Notes under the pieces: model-generated
What the model saw: only the letters and a program-made list of their open reading frames with translations
The model's database searches: none
Told to the model about the DNA's origin: nothing
Shown here: one piece after another, positions 32,845-42,113 of the stretch
Layout: the number at the start of each line of letters is the position of its first letter
How positions within the stretch are numbered: position 1 is the stretch's first letter
Source: CALLVY01 sp937899855
Lineage (GTDB): Bacteria > Bacteroidota > Bacteroidia > Chitinophagales > Saprospiraceae
Length of the DNA stretch: 64,000 nt
Direction: 5' to 3'
Assembly (NCBI GenBank): GCA_039820405.1
Contig: JBCBQC010000001.1
Location: 186,001 to 250,000 of the forward strand
Program-made: the position numbers and the translations under genes

Positions 32845-33618
32845 TTAGGTGTGGTGAACCGCCAGTTTTCGCAATCGACTGGCTTCCTTCTCTCCCAGGT
32901 AACGGTCGATGAGGTAATGGACCAAATAGAGCGCGGGAATGAGGAGAATGGCCATCATGACCTTGTACCCATAGTTTACCGTCCCGATGGCCAAAAAACG
33001 ATTGATTGGCCACTGCTGAGGTCCGAGCACAAAGGCGATGTAGAGCACTACGAAGCTGTCGATCAATTGGGAAACCAGGGTAGAGAGGGTGGCGCGGAGC
33101 CAAATTTTACCTTCCCCGGCGATCACGCGAACGCGGTGAAAAACCAGGGCATCTACCAATTGCCCGATCAAAAAAGCCACCAGCGAGGCCACGATGATCC
33201 AGTTGCTTTGTCCAAAGATGGCGCTGAAGGCATCCTGCATGTTGGGAACCCCCTGCTCGGCGCCGACCTCCGTCCACCAGCCCGCGGGCGCGAGGTGAAT
33301 GGCAAAGTAAATCATAAAAAAACCGTAAGAGATGAGCCCCGCCGTGAGGTAGGACAGCAGCCGGACGCCACGTTGGCCGTAGTACTCGTTGATGATGTCG
33401 GTCATGATAAATACGATGGGCCAGAGGAGGACCCCCGCCGTAAACATCAGCGAACCGGAGATGCCAAACAAATTCCAATCCATCGGTGCGATACCCAGGG
33501 TATCTTCGAGCGCAAAAATTTTGACGCCGATAAACTCGGCAACCAGGGCGTTGGTGACAAAAAAACCGCCAAGGATCACAAAGAGTCGGGTCGACTTTTG
33601 GGAGAGGGTACTTTTCAT
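32845..33618 (-). CDS. Queuosine precursor transporter (YhhQ family)
   Basis: 257-residue membrane protein with six or more helices. Recognisable by GGFFVTNALVAEFIGVKIF, WPIVFIMTDIINEYYGQRGVR (the family signature D-I-x-N-E-x-x-G) and FLIGQLVDALVFHRVR. YhhQ proteins import preQ0/preQ1, precursors of the modified tRNA base queuosine. It begins 21 bases after the pepD stop, so the two are probably co-transcribed. Confidence 0.9.
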   Translation of the reverse strand: MKSTLSQKSTRLFVILGGFFVTNALVAEFIGVKIFALEDTLGIAPMDWNLFGISGSLMFTAGVLLWPIVFIMTDIINEYYGQRGVRLLSYLTAGLISYGFFMIYFAIHLAPAGWWTEVGAEQGVPNMQDAFSAIFGQSNWIIVASLVAFLIGQLVDALVFHRVRVIAGEGKIWLRATLSTLVSQLIDSFVVLYIAFVLGPQQWPINRFLAIGTVNYGYKVMMAILLIPALYLVHYLIDRYLGEKEASRLRKLAVHHT

Positions 33619-33639
33619 ATCAATGGTGTTTGGGGCCGC

Positions 33640-35109
33640 TTAGCGCTGGGGGATCCGGCGAAGGGTCTCCAGCAAATAGGGCCAGTATTTTTGTACCGAA
33701 CTGATCTGCACCTTTTCGTCGGGCGAGTGGGCACCACGAATATTGGGCCCGAAGGAGATCATCTCCATGGCCGGGTAGTGGGTACCCAGGATGCCGCATT
33801 CCAATCCAGCGTGACAGGCATTAACCCGGGGTTCGGCGTCGAACATTTCCCGGTAGAGCTCGCTCATCGTGCGGATGATGGCGGCCTCGGGCTTGGGTGT
33901 CCAGCCCGGATAGTCGGATTGAAGACTGACCTCTGCCCCCAGCATTTCGAAGGCACTGCGGATGGCGCGGGCCAGGTCAAATTTTTCGGTATCGACCGAG
34001 CTACGGGTCAGACAGAGGCATTCGTACTCCCCCGCCGCCACCTTTACCCGGGCCAAGTTGTTGGAGCTCTGCACCAAACCTGGGATGGTGGGACTCATGC
34101 GAAAGATTCCGTTGGGGCAGGCGTAAATGGCGCGCAGCAGCTGGCCCTGAAAATCGGCGGGCAATACGCTGGGGGGAAGGTCGATGCGTTCTACGCGCAG
34201 CTCCAAATCGGGATCGGTACTGCGGTGTTCGGCCCGCAACTCGGCTCCAATTTGCGCGATACTTTGCTCAAATTGCGCGAAATCGGTAGCCCCCAGCACC
34301 AAATCGGCAAAGGATTCCCGGGGAATCGCGTTGCGCAATCCCCCTCCGTCGATTTGGGCGATGCTGAGGTTGTACTGCTCCTCCAACAAAAACAGCAGGC
34401 GATTCATCAATTTATTGGCATTGCCCAACCCCTTGTGAATATCCATTCCCGAATGCCCACCGGACAGGCCCTTGATGCTGAGTCGGTAAGCCCGCGCCCC
34501 CTCGTTCAGATCCACCACCGCGTGGGGCGTGTAGGTACCCCGGGCCGTCAGATCGATGCCCCCGGCACAACCAATCGTCAATTCGTCATCATCCTCGGTA
34601 TCCAGGTTGAGTAAGATGTCGCCACTCAGCCAGCCCGCTTCCAGCCCCTTGGCACCGGTCATTCCCGTCTCCTCGTCGATCGTAAACAAGGCTTCCAGTG
34701 CGGGGTGCTCAATGTCGGTGGCCTCCAGGACGGCCATGATGGAGGCCACTCCGATGCCATTGTCGGCACCAAGCGTCGTTCCTTCGGCCTTCACCCAATC
34801 CGCTTCGACGTACATCTTGATGCCCTCGGTGGCGAAGTCGAAGTTGGTAGCGGCGTTTTTTTGGTGTACCATATCCAGGTGGCTTTGTAGGACCACCGTC
34901 TGCCGATTTTCCATCCCCGGCGTCGCGGGCTTTTTGATCAAAACATTGCCCACCGCGTCGACGCTGGTGTCGAGACCCAGCCGCTGGCCAAAGTCGACGA
35001 TAAACTGGATGACGCGTTCCTCTCGCTTGGACGCGCGAGGGACGGCATTGAGGTCGGCAAAATTGGACCATAGTCCACGGGGGTTCAGTTGTTTGATATC
35101 CTGACTCAT
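33640..35109 (-). CDS. pepD: Cytosolic beta-alanyl/aminoacyl-histidine dipeptidase
   Basis: M20C metallopeptidase (PepD/carnosinase-like) that cleaves Xaa-His and other dipeptides. Metal and catalytic motifs: LQSHLDMVHQK (His, Asp), TLGADNGIGVA (bridging Asp), FTIDEETGMTGA (Glu pair), LNLDTEDDDELTIGCAGG, and the lid-domain GLSGGHSGMDIHKG. 489 residues, normal. It has its own promoter overlapping the end of the DUF3995 gene and is followed by the YhhQ gene. Confidence 0.94.
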   Translation of the reverse strand: MSQDIKQLNPRGLWSNFADLNAVPRASKREERVIQFIVDFGQRLGLDTSVDAVGNVLIKKPATPGMENRQTVVLQSHLDMVHQKNAATNFDFATEGIKMYVEADWVKAEGTTLGADNGIGVASIMAVLEATDIEHPALEALFTIDEETGMTGAKGLEAGWLSGDILLNLDTEDDDELTIGCAGGIDLTARGTYTPHAVVDLNEGARAYRLSIKGLSGGHSGMDIHKGLGNANKLMNRLLFLLEEQYNLSIAQIDGGGLRNAIPRESFADLVLGATDFAQFEQSIAQIGAELRAEHRSTDPDLELRVERIDLPPSVLPADFQGQLLRAIYACPNGIFRMSPTIPGLVQSSNNLARVKVAAGEYECLCLTRSSVDTEKFDLARAIRSAFEMLGAEVSLQSDYPGWTPKPEAAIIRTMSELYREMFDAEPRVNACHAGLECGILGTHYPAMEMISFGPNIRGAHSPDEKVQISSVQKYWPYLLETLRRIPQR

Positions 35110-35139
35110 CGGAGCGTATTGTTGTCGTTAGAAGATGGG

Positions 35140-35171
35140 CAAAGATAAGGATTTCACCGGAGATAAATCAA
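35140..35171 (-). promoter_or_regulatory. Promoter of pepD
   Basis: On the minus strand: TTG (35171-35169), 21 bases, then a perfect TATCTTTG (35147-35140). It is 30 bases before the pepD ATG and partly inside the 3' end of the DUF3995 gene, so pepD can be expressed apart from the upstream genes. Confidence 0.7.
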
Positions 35172-35603
35172 GCCCAGGATGCTCCCGCCCAACCACAGGC
35201 AAAGCGGGGAGTAAAGGCAACTGTCCCACCAGGCAAAGCGGCTTTCCCGGAAGCGTTTGAAGAAGCCCAGGTAGCGGAATTCGCCGACGGCGCGGAGCAA
35301 GAAGACGACCACCATTCCCCAAACCGCATTGTCCCAGAACCAGGCCAGGGCCGGGCCGAGGTCGATGGATACATTGGCTCCCCATACGCTGAGGTAAGCT
35401 CCCATACTGAGCAAGGCCGTACCGACGATAAAGGAATCTATTCTGCGGGGGTTCAAGAGCCGTCTACCACCCTCGTCCCGCGGCAGGACCGCGTCAAAGG
35501 CCCAGGTGCCACCCGCGGCCCAGTAGAGGTGCAGCAGGGCCAGCAAGAGGAAGATCAAGACGTTGAACCAGAGCAGGTATTGGATGGGGGGATCGAATAA
35601 CAT
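35154..35603 (-). CDS. DUF3995 membrane protein
   Basis: 149 residues, four predicted membrane helices. The pattern LLALLHLYWAAGGTWAFDAVLP near the N-terminus, with HxYWAxGG, is the DUF3995 signature; the C-terminal half contains FRYLGFFKR and WDSCLYSPLCLWLGG. Function unknown. Between the rhomboid gene (18-base gap) and pepD. Confidence 0.8.
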   Translation of the reverse strand: MLFDPPIQYLLWFNVLIFLLLALLHLYWAAGGTWAFDAVLPRDEGGRRLLNPRRIDSFIVGTALLSMGAYLSVWGANVSIDLGPALAWFWDNAVWGMVVVFLLRAVGEFRYLGFFKRFRESRFAWWDSCLYSPLCLWLGGSILGLIYLR

Positions 35604-35621
35604 AGGCAGTACTTTATATTT

Positions 35622-36461
35622 TTATATTTCTTTGGTCAATTGTTCCAGGCGTTGTTTTTCCGCTTCGCTCAAGCGCTCCACCCCCACGGCCTTGATTTTC
35701 TCCAGCAGTTGGTTGAGCTCCTCTTCTCGGCTGCGGCGTACGACGCGGGGAGCCGTTCGGGGGGCGGGACGCGACCGCCGCCACTCACCCCAGTAATCTT
35801 CGATCAACAGCACGGCTGGATTGCGAATGATGAGTAGGAGGAAGAAAAGGGAGGGCAGGAGGATGGCCATGACGATCCACCAGTTTTCCAAACTCTCGGC
35901 GGGGCGCAGGAGAAGGGTCAGGAAGACCCCCGTCAGGGCACCGCCCAGGTGGGCTTCGTGCGCAATGTAGGCGGCTTGCTTTTTTATGCCCAATATGGAA
36001 ATCGCAACGAAGGCGATGGCCATGATCCAGCTGGGAATTTCTAGGGGAAGCAGGACGAAGGAAATGGGTTGCTCGGGAAAGAGCACCACGGCGGCAAAGA
36101 TGACCCCGCTGATGGCCCCCGAGGCCCCGACCATTCGATAGTCGCCGTGCTGGCGGTGTATGTAAAGCGAGAGCAAACTCGCCCCGAGCAAACAGCCGAA
36201 GTAGAAAATGGCGAAGGTCCCGTAGCCAAATAGGATTTCGAGGGACCAACTAAAGGAAAGTAGGGCGATCATGTTGAACCCGAAGTGAAGCCAACTACCG
36301 TGCAGGAAAGCATTGGAAAGGAGTCGGTAATACTGGCGATCCACCAGAATCTTGTCGACCTCAAAGAGGTACTGCTCGAAGTATTCCGACCTTCGAAAGC
36401 CTTGGTAACTGAACAATCCAGTTAGAAAAAGGAGGGCGGTGCCGATGACGCTGCTATCCAT
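35622..36461 (-). CDS. Rhomboid family intramembrane serine protease
   Basis: 279 residues with about six membrane helices. The catalytic dyad is Ser114 in GASGAISG and His171 in HEAHLGGALTG. The family loop residues HGSWLHFGFNM (His-x-x-x-x-His-x-x-x-N) are present. A soluble basic-to-acidic C-terminal tail (about 225-279, RRSREEELNQLLEKIKAVG) resembles the DUF6576 tail found on Bacteroidota rhomboids. Substrate unknown. Divergent from the amidase gene. Confidence 0.93.
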   Translation of the reverse strand: MDSSVIGTALLFLTGLFSYQGFRRSEYFEQYLFEVDKILVDRQYYRLLSNAFLHGSWLHFGFNMIALLSFSWSLEILFGYGTFAIFYFGCLLGASLLSLYIHRQHGDYRMVGASGAISGVIFAAVVLFPEQPISFVLLPLEIPSWIMAIAFVAISILGIKKQAAYIAHEAHLGGALTGVFLTLLLRPAESLENWWIVMAILLPSLFFLLLIIRNPAVLLIEDYWGEWRRSRPAPRTAPRVVRRSREEELNQLLEKIKAVGVERLSEAEKQRLEQLTKEI

Positions 36462-36556
36462 GGGTGTATTTCAATGGTTATTTGCTTATACCCTAATTTA
36501 CGACTAACTTCAACGCTCCACCAAAAATTATCCGAGATAAAAAATTATTGACCCAT

Positions 36557-38185
36557 ATGAAACGCCGCGACTTCCTCCAACGCAGCCTAGTGACCGGCCC
36601 CGCCCTCGCCGCCGGTGGCAGCCTCCTCAGTGCCTGTCAGGGCCACAGCAATCAAGTGCAAGCCCAGCTACCTCCCCCCTACCACTTCGGCCTCGCCGAA
36701 GTGAGCATCGACGAACTGCAACGCCGCCAGGAGGCGGGCGGTCTTTCCGCCCTGATCCTCACCGAGGCCTACCTCGAACGCATCTACGAACTCAACGATG
36801 CCCTCCAAGCCGTCATCAACATCAATCCCGACGCCACTAAAATAGCCATCGCACTGGACCAAGAACGGGCCGAGAGTGGCCCCCGGGGACCCCTCCACGG
36901 CATTCCCATCCTACTCAAGGACAACATCGATACCCAGGACCCCATGCCCACCACCGCGGGATCCATCGCCCTGGCGGAAAACTACGCCCGCCGCGATGCC
37001 TTTCTCGTCGCTCAACTGCGGAAGGCGGGGGCCGTCATTTTGGGCAAAACCAATCTGAGCGAGTGGGCCAATTTTCGGTCGACCCGCTCTTCCAGTGGCT
37101 GGAGCAGCCAGGGGGGCCAGACGCGCAACCCCTACGCCCTCGACTGTAGCCCCTGTGGATCGAGCTCGGGATCGGGGGTGGCCGTGGCGGCCAACTTCTG
37201 TAGCGTGGCCATCGGTACGGAAACGGATGGATCGATCATTTGCCCTTCGGCACTCTGCGGTGTGGTGGGCATCAAACCCACCCTCGGCCTGATCAGCCGA
37301 ACGGGGATCATTCCCATCGCGCACAGCCAGGACACGGCCGGCCCCATGGCCCGGACGGTACGCGATGCCGCCATCCTGCTGTCGGCCCTGACGGGGGTAG
37401 ACCCCGAGGATCCCGCCACTGCCAACCAGCGCGCCGAGGCGGACTACACGGCCTTTTTGGATGAAAACAGCTTGGGCGGTGCCCGCATTGGAGTTATGCG
37501 CAGTTCCTTTGGCGTACACGAAAAACTGGATGCGGCCATTGAAAATGCCCTGGAGGTCCTCCGCAAGGCCGGGGCGACGCTGATCGACCTGGAACGCGTC
37601 ACTCCCGCCGATGAACCCTACAAGGGCAGCGAATTTGAGGTGCTGCTGTACGAATTTAAAAACGACCTCAACGCCTATCTGGCCCAAACCGACGCCAAGG
37701 TACCGATTAAGAACCTCCAGGAGTTGATCGACTTCAACGAGGCGCAGCGGGAGCAGGCCATGCCTTACTTTGAACAAGAAATTTTGCGGATGGCCGTGGA
37801 AAAGGGGCCACTGACGGATCGCGCTTATTCGGAGGCCCTGGCCAAGAGCAAACGCCTCACCCAAGCCGAAGGACTCGACGCGGTGATGGACCAGCACCAA
37901 CTCGACGCCATCGTGGGGCCATCGGATGCGCCGGCCTGGAAAATCGACCTGGTCAATGGCGATCACTACATCATGGGGGGCAAGGCCAGTTATTCTCCCG
38001 CAGCCGTGGCGGGCTACCCCAATATTACGATCCCGGCGGGCTACGTTCACGACCTTCCCGTCGGTATTTCCTTTATGGGCCGGGCCTATTCCGAACCGCG
38101 TTTGCTGGGGCTGGCCTACGCTTACGAACAGCTCAGTCGACATCGCAGCGCACCCGATTTTACCCTTATCAAGACCCGCCGCTAA
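36557..38185 (+). CDS. Exported amidase (amidase signature family), Tat lipoprotein
   Basis: Amide hydrolase of the GatA/AS family, 542 residues from ATG 36557. The TTG at 36548 is a less likely start. The N-terminus has a twin-arginine motif (KRRDFLQ) and a lipobox (LLSAC, Cys27), so it is exported folded and lipidated. Catalytic triad: Lys121 (PILLKDNID), cis-Ser about 202 in CGSSSGSG and nucleophile Ser226 (ETDGSI; the family usually has TGGSI, so the Gly before GS is Asp here). The physiological substrate cannot be told from sequence; GatA itself is unlikely because of the export signal. Confidence 0.9.
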   Translation: MKRRDFLQRSLVTGPALAAGGSLLSACQGHSNQVQAQLPPPYHFGLAEVSIDELQRRQEAGGLSALILTEAYLERIYELNDALQAVININPDATKIAIALDQERAESGPRGPLHGIPILLKDNIDTQDPMPTTAGSIALAENYARRDAFLVAQLRKAGAVILGKTNLSEWANFRSTRSSSGWSSQGGQTRNPYALDCSPCGSSSGSGVAVAANFCSVAIGTETDGSIICPSALCGVVGIKPTLGLISRTGIIPIAHSQDTAGPMARTVRDAAILLSALTGVDPEDPATANQRAEADYTAFLDENSLGGARIGVMRSSFGVHEKLDAAIENALEVLRKAGATLIDLERVTPADEPYKGSEFEVLLYEFKNDLNAYLAQTDAKVPIKNLQELIDFNEAQREQAMPYFEQEILRMAVEKGPLTDRAYSEALAKSKRLTQAEGLDAVMDQHQLDAIVGPSDAPAWKIDLVNGDHYIMGGKASYSPAAVAGYPNITIPAGYVHDLPVGISFMGRAYSEPRLLGLAYAYEQLSRHRSAPDFTLIKTRR

Positions 38186-38212
38186 GCCCGGAGCCCTTCT
38201 CCAAAAAGCGTT

Positions 38213-38220
38213 TATCTTTG
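38213..38220 (+). promoter_or_regulatory. -7 box upstream of hscA
   Basis: Perfect TATCTTTG, 68 bases before the hscA ATG. No good TTG at the expected upstream distance, so the -33 element is weak or absent. Confidence 0.5.
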
Positions 38221-38288
38221 CGCTCTCCAGGATGAACAATCCCGTGAGGGGACAGTTCTATTGAATAAAAATACCCAGCAATTTATCT

Positions 38289-40127
38289 ATGGCAAAAATA
38301 GCGATCAACCTTCAATCCGGCGAGTTGGCTAAGGACTCCGAAACCATCATCGGCATCGACTTGGGCACGACCAATAGTTTGGTGGCCCACATCGTTGACG
38401 GCAAGCCCCAAGCTGTCAAAAGTGCCGATGGCCAACACACCCTCGTTCCCTCCATCGTCCACTTTGCCGAGGACGGCAGTATCGTGGTTGGGGAGGCCGC
38501 CAAGGCCAAATTGGTAAGCCATCCCGAGCGGACGATCTATTCGGTCAAACGTCTGATGGGCAAGTCCTACGGCGATGTGGTGGACTTTGAGCGGTACTTT
38601 GGCTACCGCATCATCGATGAGGATAGCGACAGCCTAGTCAAGGTGCGCGTGGGGGATCGCTTCTACACACCGATCGAACTATCGGCCGAGATTCTCAAGG
38701 AACTCAAGCGTCGGATCGAAGCCGAGCTGAAAGCGACGGTGAGTCGGGCGGTGATTACGGTGCCGGCTTACTTCAACGATGCCCAGCGGCAAGCTACCCG
38801 GGATGCGGGGAAATTGGCGGGCCTGGACGTGCTCCGCATCGTCAACGAACCCACGGCGGCGAGCCTAGCCTACGGTTTGGGCGATCAAAGTTCCCAAACC
38901 ATTGCGGTGTACGACCTGGGGGGAGGCACTTTCGACATTTCCATTCTCCAGCTCCAGGCGGGCATCTTTGAGGTGCTCTCCACCAATGGTGATACCTTTC
39001 TCGGGGGCGACGACTTCGACCGGGCCATCATCGACTACTGGCGCCAAGCCAACGAGCAACTTCCCCAGGACCGGGCCTTTAGTCAGTCCCTACGTTTGCT
39101 GGCGGAGGAGGCCAAAAAACACCTGAGCGGAGCGGAGGTATTTCGGGGCGCAATCGGCGAGCGTGAATTTGAGATCAGCCGCAGCGCCTTTGAGGCCGCC
39201 ATCCAGGGACTGATCGACCGAACCTTGGCCAGCTGTAGTCAGGCCCTGCGGGATGCCGACCGCGAAGTCGGTCAAATCGACCACGTGGTAATGGTGGGTG
39301 GCTCTACCCGGGTCCCCCTCGTCCAGGAATCGGTAGCGCGCTTTTTCCAGCGGGAGGTTTACGACAAGCTCAATCCCGATGAGGTAGTCGCACTGGGTGC
39401 CAGCATCCAGGCCGATGTGCTGGCGGGCAACCAAAAAGACATTCTGCTCCTCGACGTTACGCCCCTTTCTCTGGGAATCGAGACGGTGGGGGGCTTGATG
39501 GATGTCATCATTCCCCGCAACTCTAAGGTCCCCAGCAAGGCGGGTCGGCAGTACACGACTTCCATCGACGGGCAGGCCAACCTAAAGATTGGGGTTTATC
39601 AGGGGGAGCGCGATCTGGTGGAGCACAACCGCAAACTCGGGGAGTTTATCCTCCGGGGTATTCCCCCCATGCCCGCCGGAATACCCAAAATCGACATTCA
39701 ATTTATTCTGGATGCGGATGGTATTTTGGTGGTCAAAGCCAAGGAGTTACGCTCCAATGTCGAGCAGGAAATTGAAATCCGCTCGCAGTACGGCTTGAGC
39801 GAGGAAGAGATGGCTAAAATGCTGCTCGACTCTATTCAAAACGCCGAGTCGGATATGCAAACCCGGGCCTTGCTGGAAGCGCGCAACGAGGCACAAAACA
39901 TCGTCCTCTCCGCCGAGAAGTTTGTCCGCCAAAACGAAGCCATTCTCAACGCGGAGGAAAATCAACAAACACAAGCACTTACCGAAGCCCTTCGCCAAAG
40001 CATGGCGGGGACCGACAAGGACGCCATCAACCAAGCGATGGAAGCCCTCAACGCCTACACCACTCCCCTAGCCCACCGCGCCATGGACCACAGTATCGTA
40101 GCAGCCATGAAGGGCAAGAAGATTTGA
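38289..40127 (+). CDS. hscA: HscA-like Hsp70 chaperone for iron-sulfur cluster assembly
   Basis: 612-residue Hsp70. ATPase motifs: IIGIDLGTTNSLVA, VYDLGGGTFDIS, MVGGSTRVP and EPTAASLAYG. The substrate domain is shorter than in DnaK, and the N-terminal extension before the ATPase (MAKIAINLQSGELAK) plus VDGKPQAVKSADG matches HscA. HscA with HscB hands clusters from IscU to targets. No hscB or other isc gene adjoins; ferredoxin and iscX are 18 kb upstream. A dedicated DnaK role is less likely because of the missing charged C-terminal tail. Confidence 0.88.
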   Translation: MAKIAINLQSGELAKDSETIIGIDLGTTNSLVAHIVDGKPQAVKSADGQHTLVPSIVHFAEDGSIVVGEAAKAKLVSHPERTIYSVKRLMGKSYGDVVDFERYFGYRIIDEDSDSLVKVRVGDRFYTPIELSAEILKELKRRIEAELKATVSRAVITVPAYFNDAQRQATRDAGKLAGLDVLRIVNEPTAASLAYGLGDQSSQTIAVYDLGGGTFDISILQLQAGIFEVLSTNGDTFLGGDDFDRAIIDYWRQANEQLPQDRAFSQSLRLLAEEAKKHLSGAEVFRGAIGEREFEISRSAFEAAIQGLIDRTLASCSQALRDADREVGQIDHVVMVGGSTRVPLVQESVARFFQREVYDKLNPDEVVALGASIQADVLAGNQKDILLLDVTPLSLGIETVGGLMDVIIPRNSKVPSKAGRQYTTSIDGQANLKIGVYQGERDLVEHNRKLGEFILRGIPPMPAGIPKIDIQFILDADGILVVKAKELRSNVEQEIEIRSQYGLSEEEMAKMLLDSIQNAESDMQTRALLEARNEAQNIVLSAEKFVRQNEAILNAEENQQTQALTEALRQSMAGTDKDAINQAMEALNAYTTPLAHRAMDHSIVAAMKGKKI

Positions 40128-40146
40128 AAAACGGCGTTAAGAAAAT

Positions 40147-41277
40147 ATGATGGCGATCGAAGATCAGTGGCAACCAAACTGGTGGCTGGCTTGGACGGTA
40201 GGCGCACTGCTGGGTTTAGTACCCCTCCACTCAACGGCCCAGTCGCGCAAAAAGCTGGAAAAGGAAATACAAAAAATCATCCGCTTTGAACCCGAGGTAT
40301 CGGTTGATCGGGTACTGGGTTATTCCATCGGCATCCTAGTTGGTGACTCCAGCTACGTCTTCAACTATGGCTTCCGCGATCGCATCGGTGGAGCGGCCGT
40401 TGATGCGACAACGCGTTTTGAAATCGGTGGCTTGAGCAAAGTCTTTACCGCGACCCTAGTGGAAGTGTTGGTCGCCGAGGAATTACTACATCCCGACAGT
40501 AGCTTACACCACTATTTACCGCCAATTTGCCACAATCCTGCCCTCGCCCAGCTCCGACTCATCGACCTGATTGGTCACCGCTCGGGTTTTCCCAAAACGC
40601 CTCCCGATTTTGCCCTTCACCAAACCCAACTCGACAATCCCTACGCCCATTACCGCAAGACGGAATTGTTGGACTACTACCGCCACTACGCGCCCCCTGC
40701 GGAGCAGCGAGCCTACCATTATTCCCACCTCAACTACGCCCTGCTGGAGGTCATTTGCGAATTGGTGACGCAGCAAGATTTTGGCAGCCTGATGGAGGAA
40801 AAGCTTCTTGGGCCCCTCGGGCTGACGCAGAGCTCCTTTGGGGTGGAAGGGAATTTGGCGCAGGGACACCGCATCAACGGACAAGCCGTGGCGCCCTGGA
40901 CGTTCCGTGCTTTTGCAGCGGCCGAGGGCTTAAAATCTTCGATGCAGGATTTGCTGCGATTCATTCGTTTGCACCTCGACGGTACCGAGCTGGAGTGGGA
41001 TTCCTTACTGGCGGGCACTCGGGAAAAGATTACGCCCACGGATTACAGCAAGTGGGTATCCGCCGCTGGGGGCTGGCACGTCATCGAGAGGAAGCGATTT
41101 CCGCCCACCATCGCCCATACGGGCTCGACGAGTGGCTGCCGGGCTTTCGCGGCCTTTGTACCGGCTACGCGCACGGCGGTGGTCATCTTGACCAATTCGG
41201 GGGAGAGTACGGGGGGCCTGGGCTATCACTTACTGCGCATGCTGAATCACAACTGGAAAATAAAAAAGCAAAAATAA
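40147..41277 (+). CDS. Beta-lactamase-fold (serine hydrolase-like) protein lacking the catalytic serine
   Basis: 376 residues, exported (signal or membrane segment about 11-31). The overall class C beta-lactamase/DD-peptidase fold is clear: FEIGGLSKVFTATL, LIDLIGHRSGFP, EKLLGPLGLTQSSFG, HTGSTSG. The active-site S-x-x-K reads G95-L-S-K98: the nucleophile position is Gly (codon GGC 40429-40431; AGC would be Ser). The second motif Y-x-N reads Y192-S-H194. The third, H324-T-G, is kept. This predicts a non-catalytic binding protein or a recently inactivated enzyme. It starts 19 bases after hscA, probably co-transcribed. Confidence 0.88.
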   Translation: MMAIEDQWQPNWWLAWTVGALLGLVPLHSTAQSRKKLEKEIQKIIRFEPEVSVDRVLGYSIGILVGDSSYVFNYGFRDRIGGAAVDATTRFEIGGLSKVFTATLVEVLVAEELLHPDSSLHHYLPPICHNPALAQLRLIDLIGHRSGFPKTPPDFALHQTQLDNPYAHYRKTELLDYYRHYAPPAEQRAYHYSHLNYALLEVICELVTQQDFGSLMEEKLLGPLGLTQSSFGVEGNLAQGHRINGQAVAPWTFRAFAAAEGLKSSMQDLLRFIRLHLDGTELEWDSLLAGTREKITPTDYSKWVSAAGGWHVIERKRFPPTIAHTGSTSGCRAFAAFVPATRTAVVILTNSGESTGGLGYHLLRMLNHNWKIKKQK

Positions 41278-41346
41278 CCCTGTCACAATTATGAATTATA
41301 TTTTTTTAACTTATCTTTACTTCAACAATCCCCAAAATAAGTCAGT

Positions 41347-41697
41347 ATGAAAAAGAACAAGAAGAGCAACCGTACGGGAGTGGTCTATTCTACTAACCCA
41401 AACTTCGAGTATACGTACGGCGCGGAAGAGGAGGGGGCGGCGGTCGCTGCAAAAGACCAACGTCTCCGAATCTTCCTGGATAAAAAACAGCGCAAGGGCA
41501 AGGAGGTAACTTTGATTCGGGGTTTTGTGGGCTCAGACGATGATTTGAAGGCCCTGGGCAAGCATTTGAAGTCGAAGTGCGGCGTGGGAGGCTCGGTCAA
41601 GGATGGAGAGATCATCATCCAGGGCAATCACCGCGACCGGATTTTGCAGTTGTTGTTGGATGCGGGTTACGCGCAAGCGAAGAAGGCGGGGGGGTGA
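41347..41697 (+). CDS. SUI1/YciH-type translation initiation factor
   Basis: 116 residues. The SUI1/eIF1-like domain occupies about 37-110: RLRIFLDKKQRKGKEVTLIRGFVGSDDDLKALGKHLKSKCGVGG then KDGEIIIQGNHRDRILQLLLDAGY. In bacteria YciH affects start-site fidelity in vitro; its cellular role is unclear. A near-consensus -7 box (TATCTTTA, 41312-41319) lies 27 bases upstream. Confidence 0.92.
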   Translation: MKKNKKSNRTGVVYSTNPNFEYTYGAEEEGAAVAAKDQRLRIFLDKKQRKGKEVTLIRGFVGSDDDLKALGKHLKSKCGVGGSVKDGEIIIQGNHRDRILQLLLDAGYAQAKKAGG

Positions 41698-41777
41698 GCT
41701 GGGGTGCGTGGTGTGGGGGATGAGGTCGTGGTAGTGAAATTTGTACTTTTATTGTTATATTGACAGGCAGAATTTTT

Positions 41778-42040
41778 GGCTTTGGGTGGGACCCACCCTC
41801 AAGGTACGATCGTTCACCGCGCCCCTCGATGGTCCCCGTGCTATTCCACGGCGCCATCACCCAAACCTAGGTATCCGACCCTAGTTGGCTTAAAACACTC
41901 CTTTTCTCCACCTCTAGAATCGGAAGAAAGGCGCTACATAGACGCTTTTGGCCCCTAAATTCCATAAACCCATTTGATCTTTTGGTAGAAAAATGCTTCT
42001 AACTACCTGATAATCAGGCTAAAAAAATTTGAAAAAAAGT
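41778..42040. repeat. Dispersed intergenic repeat, copy A (about 260 bp)
   Basis: Shares with 51713-51973, in the same order and orientation, several conserved blocks: GGTGGGACCC..CCCTCAAGGT, GCGCCCCT, TCTAGAAT, GACGCTTTT, AATTCCATAAA, ACCTGATAATCAG and two A-runs around TTT. It fills most of the 415 bases between the convergent SUI1 and prmC genes. No ORF; several small palindromes (GGGTGGGACCCACCC, CCTGATAATCAGG). Confidence 0.75.
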
Positions 42041-42113
42041 GGTCTTTTCCGATAAAACGCTAAACCATTTCTACCACAATTAGCACTTCCTCTCCCCATT
42101 CAGAGCCTCTTAC

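Noticed and set aside
31151..34614. Very long open frames opposite the kynurenine and pepD genes (plus 31151-32680, 509 codons; plus 32851-34614, 587 codons)
   Set aside because: They are antisense to well-recognised enzymes, have no domain signatures and follow the third-codon bias of the real genes.
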